From: Spirochaetota bacterium
Lineage (GTDB): Bacteria; Spirochaetota; UBA4802; JAFGJZ01
Assembly: GCA_023396665.1 (NCBI GenBank)
Contig: JAEWVL010000392.1
Span: 1-19,862, forward strand
Direction of reading: 5' to 3'
Length of the DNA: 19,862 bases
Of the stretch, positions 1-8,226 are shown one piece after another. The translations under genes were made by a program, and so were the position numbers. Position 1 is the stretch's first letter. Each line of letters starts with the position of its first letter. A model generated the notes under the pieces. The model was not told the DNA's origin. It worked only from the letters and a program-made list of their open reading frames with translations, and did not search any database.

Positions 1-405
1 ACTATCGCCCCCCTGTCTTGTGCTTGAACGGCTTGATGAAGGCTTTTCACTATGCCCGGTTTCCTGGGCTTTACCCGCTTCGGAAGGCAGAGCGCCCTGG
101 ACAGCGGCGGCAGGTACTTCTGTGCTGGCGTGTTTTTCAATTTCTGCTTTAATATGTTCAGCCGCATTGGGAGCGACCTTGCGCTTCAATTTAATCTTTT
201 GTCCGCCGGATTTGGCGTTACGCTGCTCTTCGGCTTTTCGCGTTTTCTCTTTCTGGATCGTTTCTATACGTTTTTGAACCAAAAAGGAGTCGTTGTCGGA
301 AATTGATGACGAATCATCGGCATATTGTATTCCCAACTCCTTGCAAATACTGAAAAGGTCATCAACAGTTACTCTGTTTTTTTGTGCAATATCGTTCAGT
401 TTCAT
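1..405 (-). CDS. infB: Translation initiation factor IF-2, N-terminal part (runs off window)
   Basis: The minus-strand frame opens with ATG at 405 and stays open for 135 codons to the window edge, so only the N-terminal region is present. The protein begins MKLNDIAQKNRVTVDDL, the small helical IF-2 N-terminal domain, followed by a highly charged lysine/glutamate/alanine-rich linker (QKEKTRKAEEQ, KLKRKV), which is the usual low-complexity arm before the GTPase. IF-2 is the GTPase that places initiator tRNA on the 30S subunit and promotes subunit joining. The GTP-binding G domain is outside the window. A purine-rich Shine-Dalgarno (AAGGA) sits just upstream of the ATG. It follows nusA by 54 bp on the same strand, with no ylxR or L7Ae-like gene between them, unlike the Firmicutes order. 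Identification rests on the N-terminal motif and the nusA-infB context. Confidence 0.93.
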   Translation of the reverse strand, partial: MKLNDIAQKNRVTVDDLFSICKELGIQYADDSSSISDNDSFLVQKRIETIQKEKTRKAEEQRNAKSGGQKIKLKRKVAPNAAEHIKAEIEKHASTEVPAAAVQGALPSEAGKAQETGHSEKPSSSRSSTRQGGDS

Positions 406-459
406 GAAAATCCTTACTATTCATTCTGCGGTATACCCACCCGCGACACTCTTACTTCC

Positions 460-1764
460 CTATTCCTCTTCATCAAGACCAAGGTCAACGTTTTCTTCAA
501 GTATTTCAAATATTTTTCTGGCCGTCTTTTCTCCTATACCGTCTAACTGCATCACGTCGTCTATCGTACTTTCAACCAGATCCTCAACTGACAGAATACC
601 GCCCTTTTCAAGCAATTCAATAATTCGCGGTTCAAGGGGAAGCTCTGTGAGGGGGGTTTCATCAGTGGTCGTATCAGAAAAAAGCTGATTGACAACAAGC
701 TGTGAATCTTCAGAAGAAAGCATTTCTTTGTACTGCTCTTCTGTTTTAATTCGTATTTCACAATCGCAAAGACGCGATGCCAAACGCACATTATGCCATG
801 ATTTACCGACTGCAAGGTTAAACTGATCCTGATCAACGACAGCTACGACACTGCCATCCCGCAACTCAATCACTTCACGAATCTTGGCGGGCGTCAACGC
901 ATTTTCAACGAGCATCCGCTTTTCAGAAGAATACTGTATGATATCTACCTTTTCGCCCTCTACTTCCCGGACAATGGATTGAATTCTGCTGCCTTTCATA
1001 CCGACACAGGCTCCGACCGCATCTATATCCCGGTCAGTACTGCTCACCGCTATCTTTGTCCGAAGACCCGGCTCACGGACTATTCTTCTTATTACCACAA
1101 TTCCGTCATATATTTCGGGAATTTCCATTTCGAAAAGGCGTTCGACAAATTCGGGACGCGTACGCGTAAGAATGATATTCGGCCCTTTTGTCTTGTTCTC
1201 CACTTTCCATACAAGCGCTTTGATACGATCACCTGTTTTATAGTGTTCAAGAGGAGACTGCTCTCTGCGAGGAAGAATTCCCTCAACACCACCGTGACCT
1301 ATATCAACGAAAATCGTGTCATTCGAGCGCCGCTGCATATAACCATTTATCAACTCGCCCTCTTTTGTTTTGAACTCGTTGAATATGATATTTTTTTCGG
1401 CTTCTTTAATCTTCTGTATGATAACCTGTTTCGCGGTCTGAGTGGCGATACGTCCGAAAAGCTTGAAGGGATCCTGATGTATTTCAATCATGTCTCCGAC
1501 AGAAATATCAGGCTTTATCTGTACCGCTTCGTCGAAAGAAACCTCTTCACCAAGATCACGGGCTTTTTTTACAACCAGTTTCAATGAAGCTATCTGAATC
1601 GTATTCTGGTCACGGTTAAAGACGACACGCATGTTATCGGTTGAAAGGAACTGCTTTTTATAGGCAGACATCATCGCGGTTTCAACGATTGACTCCAGCT
1701 CATCACGGGTTATCCCCTTTTCCGTAGCGATTTGATGAAGAGCCTCAAAAAAATTAACGTTCAT
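460..1764 (-). CDS. nusA: Transcription termination/antitermination factor NusA
   Basis: 434 residues, between the short Bacillus form and the longer E. coli form. The N-terminal RNA-polymerase-binding domain covers about residues 1-125, an S1 RNA-binding domain about 135-202, KH1 about 205-280 with an intact GMKG loop at 255-258, KH2 about 285-345, and a C-terminal helix-hairpin-helix segment about 378-425 (LDGIGEKTARKIFEIL) that resembles one acidic-repeat/HhH unit. The tail ends DLGLDEEE. NusA binds RNA polymerase and nascent RNA to modulate pausing, termination and antitermination. One oddity: the KH2 loop reads GKSW (320-323) where the family normally has a GxxG loop. The ATG start at 1764 lies 17 bp after the rimP stop, with a GGGGA-type ribosome site upstream, so it is translated as part of the rimP-nusA-infB operon. 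Confidence 0.97.
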   Translation of the reverse strand: MNVNFFEALHQIATEKGITRDELESIVETAMMSAYKKQFLSTDNMRVVFNRDQNTIQIASLKLVVKKARDLGEEVSFDEAVQIKPDISVGDMIEIHQDPFKLFGRIATQTAKQVIIQKIKEAEKNIIFNEFKTKEGELINGYMQRRSNDTIFVDIGHGGVEGILPRREQSPLEHYKTGDRIKALVWKVENKTKGPNIILTRTRPEFVERLFEMEIPEIYDGIVVIRRIVREPGLRTKIAVSSTDRDIDAVGACVGMKGSRIQSIVREVEGEKVDIIQYSSEKRMLVENALTPAKIREVIELRDGSVVAVVDQDQFNLAVGKSWHNVRLASRLCDCEIRIKTEEQYKEMLSSEDSQLVVNQLFSDTTTDETPLTELPLEPRIIELLEKGGILSVEDLVESTIDDVMQLDGIGEKTARKIFEILEENVDLGLDEEE

Positions 1765-1781
1765 GAGTTAAATCCCCTGTC

Positions 1782-2216
1782 TCAATAATCAAGGTTTGCA
1801 TATTTTACCGATTCGATAGAAACGATTTGTTCTTTTTTATTATCAATAATGGTCAATGTACCATCTTCCACTTTTTCGAGCATTCCCATGACCACCCTGC
1901 CCTCAACAAGCACTACCTTCACCGGTGATTTTAGAAATCTGATATATTCCCCGTAATTTCTGATCTTACGTTTCAGTCCGGGCGAAGATACTTCAAGGAC
2001 ATAATTCTCCATCTGAAGCGTACTATCAATCTGAGAAGTGAGTTCTCTTGTGTATCGAGAACAATCGTCGTGGGAGATCAGCGAACCGTTGTCAATCTTG
2101 ACATCAACTCTTACCGACCCTTTACGAAGCTGCACAACAATTTCGTAAATCTCAAAACCACACGCATCTGCGGCCTTACGCGCACATTCAATTACTTCGT
2201 CTTTTCTGAACTGCAC
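1782..2216 (-). CDS. rimP: Ribosome maturation factor RimP
   Basis: 144 residues, a normal RimP length. The hallmark stretch ISHDDCSRYTRELTSQID followed by YVLEVSSPGLKR is the conserved core of the family. The N-terminal alpha/beta domain is residues 1-80 and the C-terminal small SH3-like barrel about 85-144. RimP binds the 30S subunit during assembly. The start is GTG at 2216; an ATG at 2221 is nearby but out of frame. The first gene of the rimP-nusA-infB operon, it is separated from the upstream same-strand coaX by 283 bp, so a promoter is expected in between, although I could not place a good one. Confidence 0.94.
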   Translation of the reverse strand: MQFRKDEVIECARKAADACGFEIYEIVVQLRKGSVRVDVKIDNGSLISHDDCSRYTRELTSQIDSTLQMENYVLEVSSPGLKRKIRNYGEYIRFLKSPVKVVLVEGRVVMGMLEKVEDGTLTIIDNKKEQIVSIESVKYANLDY

Positions 2217-2346
2217 CCCATTACCCTGCTGGCTGATTGATTGATATCATCGAAAAAAACCGTACAATCCGCGGCAAAATAATTTGTTACCGCCGCTAAA
2301 CCTCAAATCTACAAGATCGCAAGTATTTTTCCCATATATAACAGAT

Positions 2347-2370
2347 GAGGGATGACTCTCGCCATCCCTC
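2347..2370. other. Perfect stem-loop between coaX and rimP
   Basis: GAGGGATG at 2347-2354 is the exact reverse complement of CATCCCTC at 2363-2370, giving an 8-bp stem with an 8-nt loop. It lies in the 283-bp gap 2217-2499. Neither side has an adjacent run of T, so it is not a standard intrinsic terminator for coaX; it may be a structured leader of the rimP-nusA-infB transcript or a factor-dependent stop. A second, weaker hairpin (CTTGC/GCAAG) sits near 2409-2425. Nothing else in the gap is recognisable. Confidence 0.45.
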
Positions 2371-2499
2371 CTCGAATTATCGCCAATCACGAACATCTAT
2401 GGCACAGCTTGCTTTTTTGGCAAGACTTTTTTATTATGAAGACTTTCAGCCGATAAAAGCCGTGTATTCATGCAATTTACGCGACAACACACACAACAC

Positions 2500-3249
2500 T
2501 TACTGCCGGCTGACGGGATGATAGGTGATCAAAGACCTCGCAATCAACGCCGGATCGAACAGCGGAGGCGCCGCCCGGTTCGCAGAAAAGCGATAATACA
2601 GTTCACCAAAACCCCCGGTCACGATACATGGCAGCATGCCGTAGTTATCACGATAAGAGGCGATAAACCCGTCAATTGCATAACAAATACCGTATGTGAC
2701 ACCGGAACGCATGCACGAAACGGTGTCGGTACCGGGCGGCGCGCTCATCTCCGGAGTAATTTCCGGTAATTGGGCGGTATTTGCGGCAAGCGCCCTCAGG
2801 GAAAGCCCGGGCCCTGGCAATATTACACCGCCCCGAAAAACACGATTCGTCACAAGATCAATTTTTACCGCAGTACCGGCATCGACAACGATGAAATCAC
2901 TGAGATCATAAGCGCTTGCCGCACCTGCTGCAGCCGCAATGCGGTCATGTCCGGGAGCCGCATAATCATAAGCTATTCGCGTATCTGATGCGGGATCATA
3001 TTGCTCACAAAAGAGATGGTTCTTTTCACAAACAGACTCTAAAAGAATATTTTTTGTGGGAACTACAGAGACGTAACGAAGATGTTCCTGCGACTGTAGA
3101 TTTTGCGATAGAATAGCGCATATTTCTTTGTCAGGCAGGTTTGTTTCACAACTGAAGATTGCAACAGGAGCGGGTTTCTCACACGATTTATCGGCAATCT
3201 CGCATTTCCATCCCTTGATTGCCGTATTGCCGATATCTATACAGACCAT
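2500..3249 (-). CDS. coaX: Type III pantothenate kinase
   Basis: 249 residues, typical of CoaX. It catalyses ATP-dependent phosphorylation of pantothenate, the first step of coenzyme A synthesis, in the cytoplasm. The N-terminal phosphate-binding motif is DIGNT (5-9). The family motif G-x-D-R is at 100-103 (GHDR), the second acidic motif VVDAGTA at 121-127, and the GGVILPG and ANTAQLP motifs follow at 140-146 and 156-162. These belong to the ASKHA-fold type III enzyme, not to CoaA or CoaW. Its ATG at 3249 lies 18 bp after the stop of the preceding gene. The best Shine-Dalgarno-like GAAGG is about 15 nt upstream and would better suit an out-of-frame ATG at 3259, so initiation may be weak or coupled to the upstream gene. 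Confidence 0.94.
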   Translation of the reverse strand: MVCIDIGNTAIKGWKCEIADKSCEKPAPVAIFSCETNLPDKEICAILSQNLQSQEHLRYVSVVPTKNILLESVCEKNHLFCEQYDPASDTRIAYDYAAPGHDRIAAAAGAASAYDLSDFIVVDAGTAVKIDLVTNRVFRGGVILPGPGLSLRALAANTAQLPEITPEMSAPPGTDTVSCMRSGVTYGICYAIDGFIASYRDNYGMLPCIVTGGFGELYYRFSANRAAPPLFDPALIARSLITYHPVSRQ

Positions 3250-3267
3250 TCGAGTACCATAAGACCT

Positions 3268-4533
3268 TCAAATTCTAACGAACAAACCGCCCTGCCAGGC
3301 TATATACATAATCGCATTATCACGATTATGTATATACGAAAATGACGGACCGAGCGTACATCCCAGATGGGAAAATCCCCAGTTGAAAAGCAAAGCGCCG
3401 CTAAAAACGGGCTGGTATGAAACATCCTGTGCACTGCCGGACTTGTAAAATACGCTTGTAAACTCTTCTTCACCATCGTCTATATGCGAACACACATTAA
3501 GACCGGCATTCAGCGGCAGATCTATCATCACCCGGGAACCGATTCGTATGCGGTAAAAGAAACCGGCCGAATAATTCTGTAAACTCGCATATAAAGGCCC
3601 CTCGATGTTTGAACCGGCAAAATCGCCTCTCGCCATGAGTCCCATGTCGCGCAACACCGGAACTTTTCTGACCTCATCGTTAGTGGCAATTTCCCAACAC
3701 AGCATGGCGCTTACGACCGGACTTGAGCCGATATCTCCCATATGCGAGGGAGACAGAAACTGTGCATATCCATACAACACTTTCGTTTCAAAAGGACTTA
3801 CGCGATACATCTGCGTAAATTGTTTTCTATTCACCGGAGAATACGAACCGTTTTTGTAACTGACCGCGCTTACACTGTGCGATTCATAAATCTCAAAGGG
3901 TTCAGAATAGGCTATTCCCGTATCAGCCTTGGGTGTTGTTCCGTCGAGAGTGTAAAACAATTGCGCACCGGGTTCGGAAGTGATACTAATAAGGGAATAA
4001 TGTTTAAAATAGCGCTGTTCGGGTAAAATTTTCGGTCCGGATAATGTGCCCGAATATGACGACCTGATAATACGCAGAATTTTTTCGGTAAGATTATTGA
4101 TAAAAGATCCGAACAAAACACCGCTTGTACCGCTCGCAACAACAACTTTGATCGTGTCAGCATCGGCCATATACACATTTGCCAGAACAGTAATCGTATT
4201 GCCGTTTACACGATACGAACCGCTGATGATTACATCGTAGTTTTGCTTTTCAGAGGTATAGCGCAGTTCGCGCTCCAGCACTTTGCGGCTTGGGGAATTT
4301 GTGCGATAGGCCGCTTTTACCGATTGATTTTTTTCGACACGATAATGACCGGAAGCCTGCAACTGGCCGGCCAGCCCTTCGGCGAGTATTGTCGAATAAT
4401 GGCTGTTGGCGCCCAAGCCGTATTCATTGTGAAAGGAATAGACCAAAATTCCGGCACTCCCCTTCTCCGCTGAAAAAAGTGGAAACACGATTAACAAATT
4501 GATGATTACTAATACCATTATAATCCGTTTCAT
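3268..4533 (-). CDS. Secreted protein: TolB/CsgG-like N-domain, chitobiase-C-like domain, probable beta-barrel end
   Basis: 421 residues. A clear signal peptide (hydrophobic 4-20, cleavage expected after FSA near residue 22) sends it out of the cytoplasm. Residues 25-160 (ILVYSF..., ILAEGLAGQLQASGHY, YDVIISGSYRVNG) have the alternating alpha/beta look of TolB-N/CsgG/FlgO-type periplasmic domains. Residues about 180-240 (SEPGAQLFYTLDGTTPK, then SAVSYKNGSYSPV) match the CHB_HEX_C immunoglobulin-like fold. From about 245 to the end the pattern is amphipathic strands, finishing WQGGLFVRI, like an outer-membrane barrel or its last strands. The exact role is unknown. The ATG at 4533 has a GAGG ribosome site. 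It lies 139 bp after the VWA gene on the same strand and 18 bp before coaX. Confidence is high that it is real and exported, moderate for the barrel. Confidence 0.8.
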   Translation of the reverse strand: MKRIIMVLVIINLLIVFPLFSAEKGSAGILVYSFHNEYGLGANSHYSTILAEGLAGQLQASGHYRVEKNQSVKAAYRTNSPSRKVLERELRYTSEKQNYDVIISGSYRVNGNTITVLANVYMADADTIKVVVASGTSGVLFGSFINNLTEKILRIIRSSYSGTLSGPKILPEQRYFKHYSLISITSEPGAQLFYTLDGTTPKADTGIAYSEPFEIYESHSVSAVSYKNGSYSPVNRKQFTQMYRVSPFETKVLYGYAQFLSPSHMGDIGSSPVVSAMLCWEIATNDEVRKVPVLRDMGLMARGDFAGSNIEGPLYASLQNYSAGFFYRIRIGSRVMIDLPLNAGLNVCSHIDDGEEEFTSVFYKSGSAQDVSYQPVFSGALLFNWGFSHLGCTLGPSFSYIHNRDNAIMYIAWQGGLFVRI

Positions 4534-4672
4534 CCGGATAAGCCTCTGTTTCTCTTTTTTTCATCCGCACAACACGAGACATTTCGCTTAAGATACACAA
4601 AAAAAAGGGGGATAACCATACGTCATCAAACACTTACTTGATTATCGGTCCAGACGGATTGAATAATTAACT

Positions 4673-6268
4673 CTACCTGATGTCATCACTGCTTTTCAGT
4701 TCTCTGATTTCAAGAACCGAAACATTGGTGAACCATAGGGGGGGGGAAAGAAGCCCATCGTTTGCGTACTTGCCGGGATTCTTCAGTATTTCTGACAGGG
4801 GAGCCTTCAGTGCTTCGGGCACGGCTTCAGGCTCAATATCATAAAAATAAATCGGTAAAATGGACAATCCATATGGAGCATTTTTATCGCTTTTCACACG
4901 AACTCCGAGAAAAAATGTGAAAGAGGCATTCTTCTGCCGCCTGAAAAAGGCAAGATCGGCCTGTTCGCTGACATCGCACCAGAGGCTGAGTTCACCGTAA
5001 CCGAACAGAACCCGTGCTATCGGCAATCCGGCCTTTGCGAGAAATTTCTGGGCATCATAGCGCTTCAGTGTAAGTTCCGTAATATTCGTTTCAAGGGGGG
5101 ATGAGTGTATAACAGTAATTCCCTCTTCACGGGCTATCGCGGGGAAGTGAGAAGGAAGTGCCCCCTGCTTTTCAATGCTTCGCAGCTTCAGGGCCTTTAT
5201 GCCGTCGCGCCAGCTTTGACGGGCTTCAGACTGATATAACCTTCCCCCTTCGTAAAAAAGGTGATATTCTCTCTGCGTATGATCGACAAACACCTGGTGA
5301 TACCCCGAAAAAGAAAGCTTACCTCTGGTGATCTCCACAAATGAAGCATATCCCCCTCCCGATGAAGGGATGCGTCCCCCCGCAAGAACAGTCACCTCCA
5401 TTTTTCGCGCTGCGATCTCACGCGCCTCTGAAACTGTTTTTCCTGGAGAAAGGGCTGTATTGGTATATATCCACAATGCGCGATTTTGTGCCTGAAAACG
5501 CAAATCACGGCCGACAAAACGCAGCGCCTGTGCAAGGCCTTCTTCGGTGCCCTTGCCATAGGGTTTAATCTGTGCCAGTACCGTATTCAGCCTGGGCATC
5601 CCCCCGCACCACTCATGAGAGACATACTGTTTTTTTTCGGAAAAGCCCACGACACAGATTCTGCTGCCGGGCATGGTGTTGAAGAGGCGATCACCGACCG
5701 CCAAAATTGCTTCTTTTATAGAAGAAAGTTCATCAGCATTATGAAAGGATGTATCAACCAAAAAGACCAGATCAGCCGTTGCCACAGCAAGATACTTTTT
5801 CTGGGGAACATGGTAATTATACAACTCATCCATGTCCTTTTCCGCCAGATCATAAAGGGTGTTCGCACTTACCTTTGACCGGGAAATAACACGCCCCTTC
5901 TCGGGCGAAAACAGAAGTGAAGCCGCCGTATAGCCGCTCTCCCCCCTGATAATGGTTCCCGTAAGAATGTAATCCATGTAGCGGCTTTTACCGATTGTCA
6001 TGAGATCATCTGCGGTAATCGTCGCCGACGGGTCAATCCGATAGCCGCGCATATCGCGTGCGATTTGTACAGAACTATAAAGCCTGTCACCGTACTTGAC
6101 ACGGGCAACCAGACCTATGATTTTGGCATAATCTTCACTGGCAGCAGGTTCATTTTTTCCTGAAAACTCACCGCGGTAAGGGACAACCGCAATTTCGTAG
6201 CACAGAAGCGCCGGACACACAAAAAACAGTATGGTTAACAATACGATTTTGTGTGCGGACACCTTCAT
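4673..6268 (-). CDS. Secreted von Willebrand factor A domain protein
   Basis: 531 residues with an N-terminal signal sequence (hydrophobic 8-23, ending near LLCYE). The Cys at 23 is preceded by ALL, a poor lipobox, so ordinary export is as likely as lipidation. Residues 24-150 (EIAVVPYRG, YILTGTIIRG) resemble the TolB/CsgG-like domain of the following gene's product. A VWA domain follows at about 164-330: ADLVFLVDTSFHNADEL gives a metal-site D172-T-S174 and GKGTEEGLAQAL supplies Thr241. The canonical DxSxS is incomplete (DTSFH), so metal binding may be altered. The C-terminal 200 residues are unrecognised. It starts only 3 bp after the stop of the GlgD-like gene, so the two are translationally linked. 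Function is unknown; a cell-envelope or surface-binding role is inference. Confidence 0.82.
   Translation of the reverse strand: MKVSAHKIVLLTILFFVCPALLCYEIAVVPYRGEFSGKNEPAASEDYAKIIGLVARVKYGDRLYSSVQIARDMRGYRIDPSATITADDLMTIGKSRYMDYILTGTIIRGESGYTAASLLFSPEKGRVISRSKVSANTLYDLAEKDMDELYNYHVPQKKYLAVATADLVFLVDTSFHNADELSSIKEAILAVGDRLFNTMPGSRICVVGFSEKKQYVSHEWCGGMPRLNTVLAQIKPYGKGTEEGLAQALRFVGRDLRFQAQNRALWIYTNTALSPGKTVSEAREIAARKMEVTVLAGGRIPSSGGGYASFVEITRGKLSFSGYHQVFVDHTQREYHLFYEGGRLYQSEARQSWRDGIKALKLRSIEKQGALPSHFPAIAREEGITVIHSSPLETNITELTLKRYDAQKFLAKAGLPIARVLFGYGELSLWCDVSEQADLAFFRRQKNASFTFFLGVRVKSDKNAPYGLSILPIYFYDIEPEAVPEALKAPLSEILKNPGKYANDGLLSPPLWFTNVSVLEIRELKSSDDIR
4738..4746 (-). repeat. Nine-base C tract inside the VWA gene
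   Basis: The plus strand has nine consecutive G (nine C in the coding strand), coding for the end of Ser508, Pro509, Pro510 and the start of Leu511 of the VWA protein. A slip of one base would replace the last 20 or so residues. Tracts of this length can be unstable; whether this one varies cannot be told from a single sequence. Confidence 0.7.
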
Positions 6269-6271
6269 ACG

Positions 6272-7450
6272 CTATTCAAGCCCGGGAGCCAATGGAAGGA
6301 TGGAACAGCCGTCATCAAGCACCCGCTGTGAATTGAAGGCGGTAATGGAAGTGGCCGAGGCGACATAGCATGAGGCGCCGATTTTTATGCCCTCGGGAAT
6401 AATGGCGTTTTTTCCGATAAGACTGATCGAATTAAAAATTGCGCGGGAATTGTCGTTGTTTTTCAGATTCAGCACTTCGTCATCTCCGATACGCGCCCTC
6501 TCGCCTATGTTAAAAAGAACATCACTTTGATTATAATCGGTGTACTCGTCAATGACACTGCGCACTATTTTCGCCCCCCGCCCGACGGCGACATAGGGTA
6601 ATAATACCGAATTTCTGACGCAGGCGTTTTCCGCGACAACAACCCCCGGAAACACGATGGAATTGATAATGGTACCGTTAAGGAAGCAGCCCTCACTGAC
6701 ATATGATCCCGAGACATTTCCATGGCGGCCGATCTGTGTGGTTCTTTCACATTCGAAAGCGTTTTGCATGAGGGGATCATTGTATATCATGTTGAAAATC
6801 GAAGGAGTGTTGATCACATACATGTTATATTCGTAGTAATCCACAACACTTTTTACCGGCCAGTAAATCGCCTCGAATTCGCTCTCGTTGATTCCCTTGT
6901 TGATAAGCCGATTAATAAGCATTTCGAAGATATTCGGGGATATGCGGTTCTCTGCCATGGCCGATTGTGCGGCATCAAGCAGAAATTCACGGTTCGTTAT
7001 AACAACGGTGTGCGCCATTGACGATGTCTCGTTCATGACGATTCTGAAAAGAATCGAAGGAACCTTTGCGGAAAGATATTCGCGAAAGAGCTTTTCAAAA
7101 TTTATAAAACAGGGATTGTCACCGTTGTAAAGTATGAAATATTCGGACTTTGTTGCCGCAATTGCATCGTGAAAATCGGTTACCGTCAGATTCGGCGAAG
7201 TTATAACTGATGCCGCTATCTTTCCCTCTTTTACCAGCGGATGATTTTCAACATAATAGGGCAGATCATCGACAAGTTTGCTGAAAACCAGTGCGGCACC
7301 CGCCTTAACATAAGCCGCGTTTCTCAGGGTAAAATCGATAATACGATGTCTGCCCGCAAACGGCACCATATACTTCGAACGCAGTCCGGTCAGAGAGAGC
7401 AGATAGTCATCATGTGATTGAGGATAGGAAACTAGTGTAGTATTGGTCAT
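6272..7450 (-). CDS. GlgD-like homologue of glucose-1-phosphate adenylyltransferase, probably non-catalytic
   Basis: 392 residues from the ATG at 7450; a GTG six codons upstream (7468) is possible but has no ribosome site. The N-terminal part has the sugar-nucleotidyltransferase signature PFAGRHRIIDFTLRN (30-44), and the C-terminal third (about 235-385) is a left-handed beta-helix rich in G/V/I hexapeptides (SGSYVSEGCFLNGTIINS). The glycine-rich nucleotide loop of catalytic GlgC (GGxGxR) is absent: the segment before the PF motif reads SHDDYLLSLTGLRSKYMV, as in the regulatory GlgD subunits of glycogen synthesis. GlgD-type proteins partner GlgC; no GlgC lies in this window. Gene order with exported proteins downstream (3 bp gap) is unusual for a glycogen gene. 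Family assignment is solid; the precise role, glycogen regulation or another sugar-nucleotide function, is inference. Confidence 0.82.
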   Translation of the reverse strand: MTNTTLVSYPQSHDDYLLSLTGLRSKYMVPFAGRHRIIDFTLRNAAYVKAGAALVFSKLVDDLPYYVENHPLVKEGKIAASVITSPNLTVTDFHDAIAATKSEYFILYNGDNPCFINFEKLFREYLSAKVPSILFRIVMNETSSMAHTVVITNREFLLDAAQSAMAENRISPNIFEMLINRLINKGINESEFEAIYWPVKSVVDYYEYNMYVINTPSIFNMIYNDPLMQNAFECERTTQIGRHGNVSGSYVSEGCFLNGTIINSIVFPGVVVAENACVRNSVLLPYVAVGRGAKIVRSVIDEYTDYNQSDVLFNIGERARIGDDEVLNLKNNDNSRAIFNSISLIGKNAIIPEGIKIGASCYVASATSITAFNSQRVLDDGCSILPLAPGLE

Positions 7451-7512
7451 GTAATTCTCTGGTGGCACGATTATGAATATTACCCTTTGCTTCGATCGAA
7501 AAGTATCTCTGC

Positions 7513-7544
7513 ATTATATATTCGCACAGCGACCACGGCGTCAA
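7513..7544 (-). promoter_or_regulatory. Predicted sigma-70 promoter for the GlgD-like / VWA cluster
   Basis: On the minus strand TTGACG (7544-7539) is followed after 18 bp by TATATA (7520-7515), overlapping TATAAT (7518-7513, spacer 20). It lies 63 bp upstream of the ATG at 7450 in the only sizeable gap before that gene. Confidence 0.55.
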
Positions 7545-7588
7545 TCTTTACGCGGCGGCATGATCTGCGATCCGTACAACTCTTATGA

Positions 7589-8182
7589 TCAGGAGTCACT
7601 TCCCGGAAAATTATCACGGAAAAATCTTATCTTGCGCTTCTCCTGAATTTTTTTCGCTTCAGCATGATCTATCTTGCCGCTCTCCAAAGCCATATCAAGC
7701 ACCTTGACAGACTCAAGTTTGTCATCGCTGTCGCTTGCGCGCTCACGCGATGTTTGCATCGAATCGAAATTTTTATCGATCTGATCCTGCGTCAGCATCT
7801 TGAAAGGAAGATCATCGTCGTCATCGACGGGGGCACTTTTCTGAACAATACTTTTGGCGGGTGAACTTTTAGCGGCGGAACCCGCAGAAACGCCGCCCCC
7901 CTCTTTTCGGACAGATTTCGCTTTTTTCTTCTGCAGAAGGGGCTTAAGCGGTTTATCGTCTTTGTCGGGATATTCCTTTTCGAGCTCAAGGGGAGGATTT
8001 GCGATTTTCAGTTCAAAAAGCTTCACCCGCTCGCCAAGCAGAAGATTGATCTGATGCTCTATGGACAGGTATAATGGTGTCGAAAAAGATTTATTACTGG
8101 CAATCGACTTCTCAATTTTTCGAAGCTCTTTGATATCGTTGTCGATCGTTTCGATTCTTTTGAGTACGTGCACCACTTTCAT
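7589..8182 (-). CDS. Unrecognised coiled-coil and acidic/basic low-complexity protein
   Basis: 197 residues from ATG 8182, which has a GGGG ribosome site 7 bp upstream; a longer in-frame start at 8239 (GTG) lacks one. No family is recognised. The first 75 residues (VLKRIETIDNDIKELRKIEKSI) look like a helical hairpin or coiled coil, followed by a lysine-rich stretch, an Ala/Ser/Lys/Pro linker, an acidic patch (DDDDDLPFKMLTQDQID) and a basic C-terminal helix (KKIQEKRKIRFFRDNF). There is no signal peptide or membrane segment, so it is probably cytoplasmic. It has its own leader and ends 45 bp before the promoter of the next cluster. It is real by its length, start context and codon use; function is not assigned. 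Confidence 0.72.
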   Translation of the reverse strand: MKVVHVLKRIETIDNDIKELRKIEKSIASNKSFSTPLYLSIEHQINLLLGERVKLFELKIANPPLELEKEYPDKDDKPLKPLLQKKKAKSVRKEGGGVSAGSAAKSSPAKSIVQKSAPVDDDDDLPFKMLTQDQIDKNFDSMQTSRERASDSDDKLESVKVLDMALESGKIDHAEAKKIQEKRKIRFFRDNFPGSDS

Positions 8183-8226
8183 CGTATACCCCTGTTCCTG
8201 CGATCCCGAAAGACGGATATTAACCC

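Noticed and set aside
979..1587. Plus-strand open frame of 202 codons
   Set aside because: It lies antisense to nusA, which is certain; the frame is open as a by-product of nusA codon use.
2409..2436. CTTGC/GCAAG hairpin followed by T-rich sequence as a plus-strand terminator
   Set aside because: Both neighbouring genes are on the minus strand and the stem is only 5 bp, so there is no transcript for it to end.
5486..5878. Plus-strand open frame of 130 codons within the VWA gene
   Set aside because: Antisense shadow of a well-supported gene, with no ribosome site or recognisable domain.
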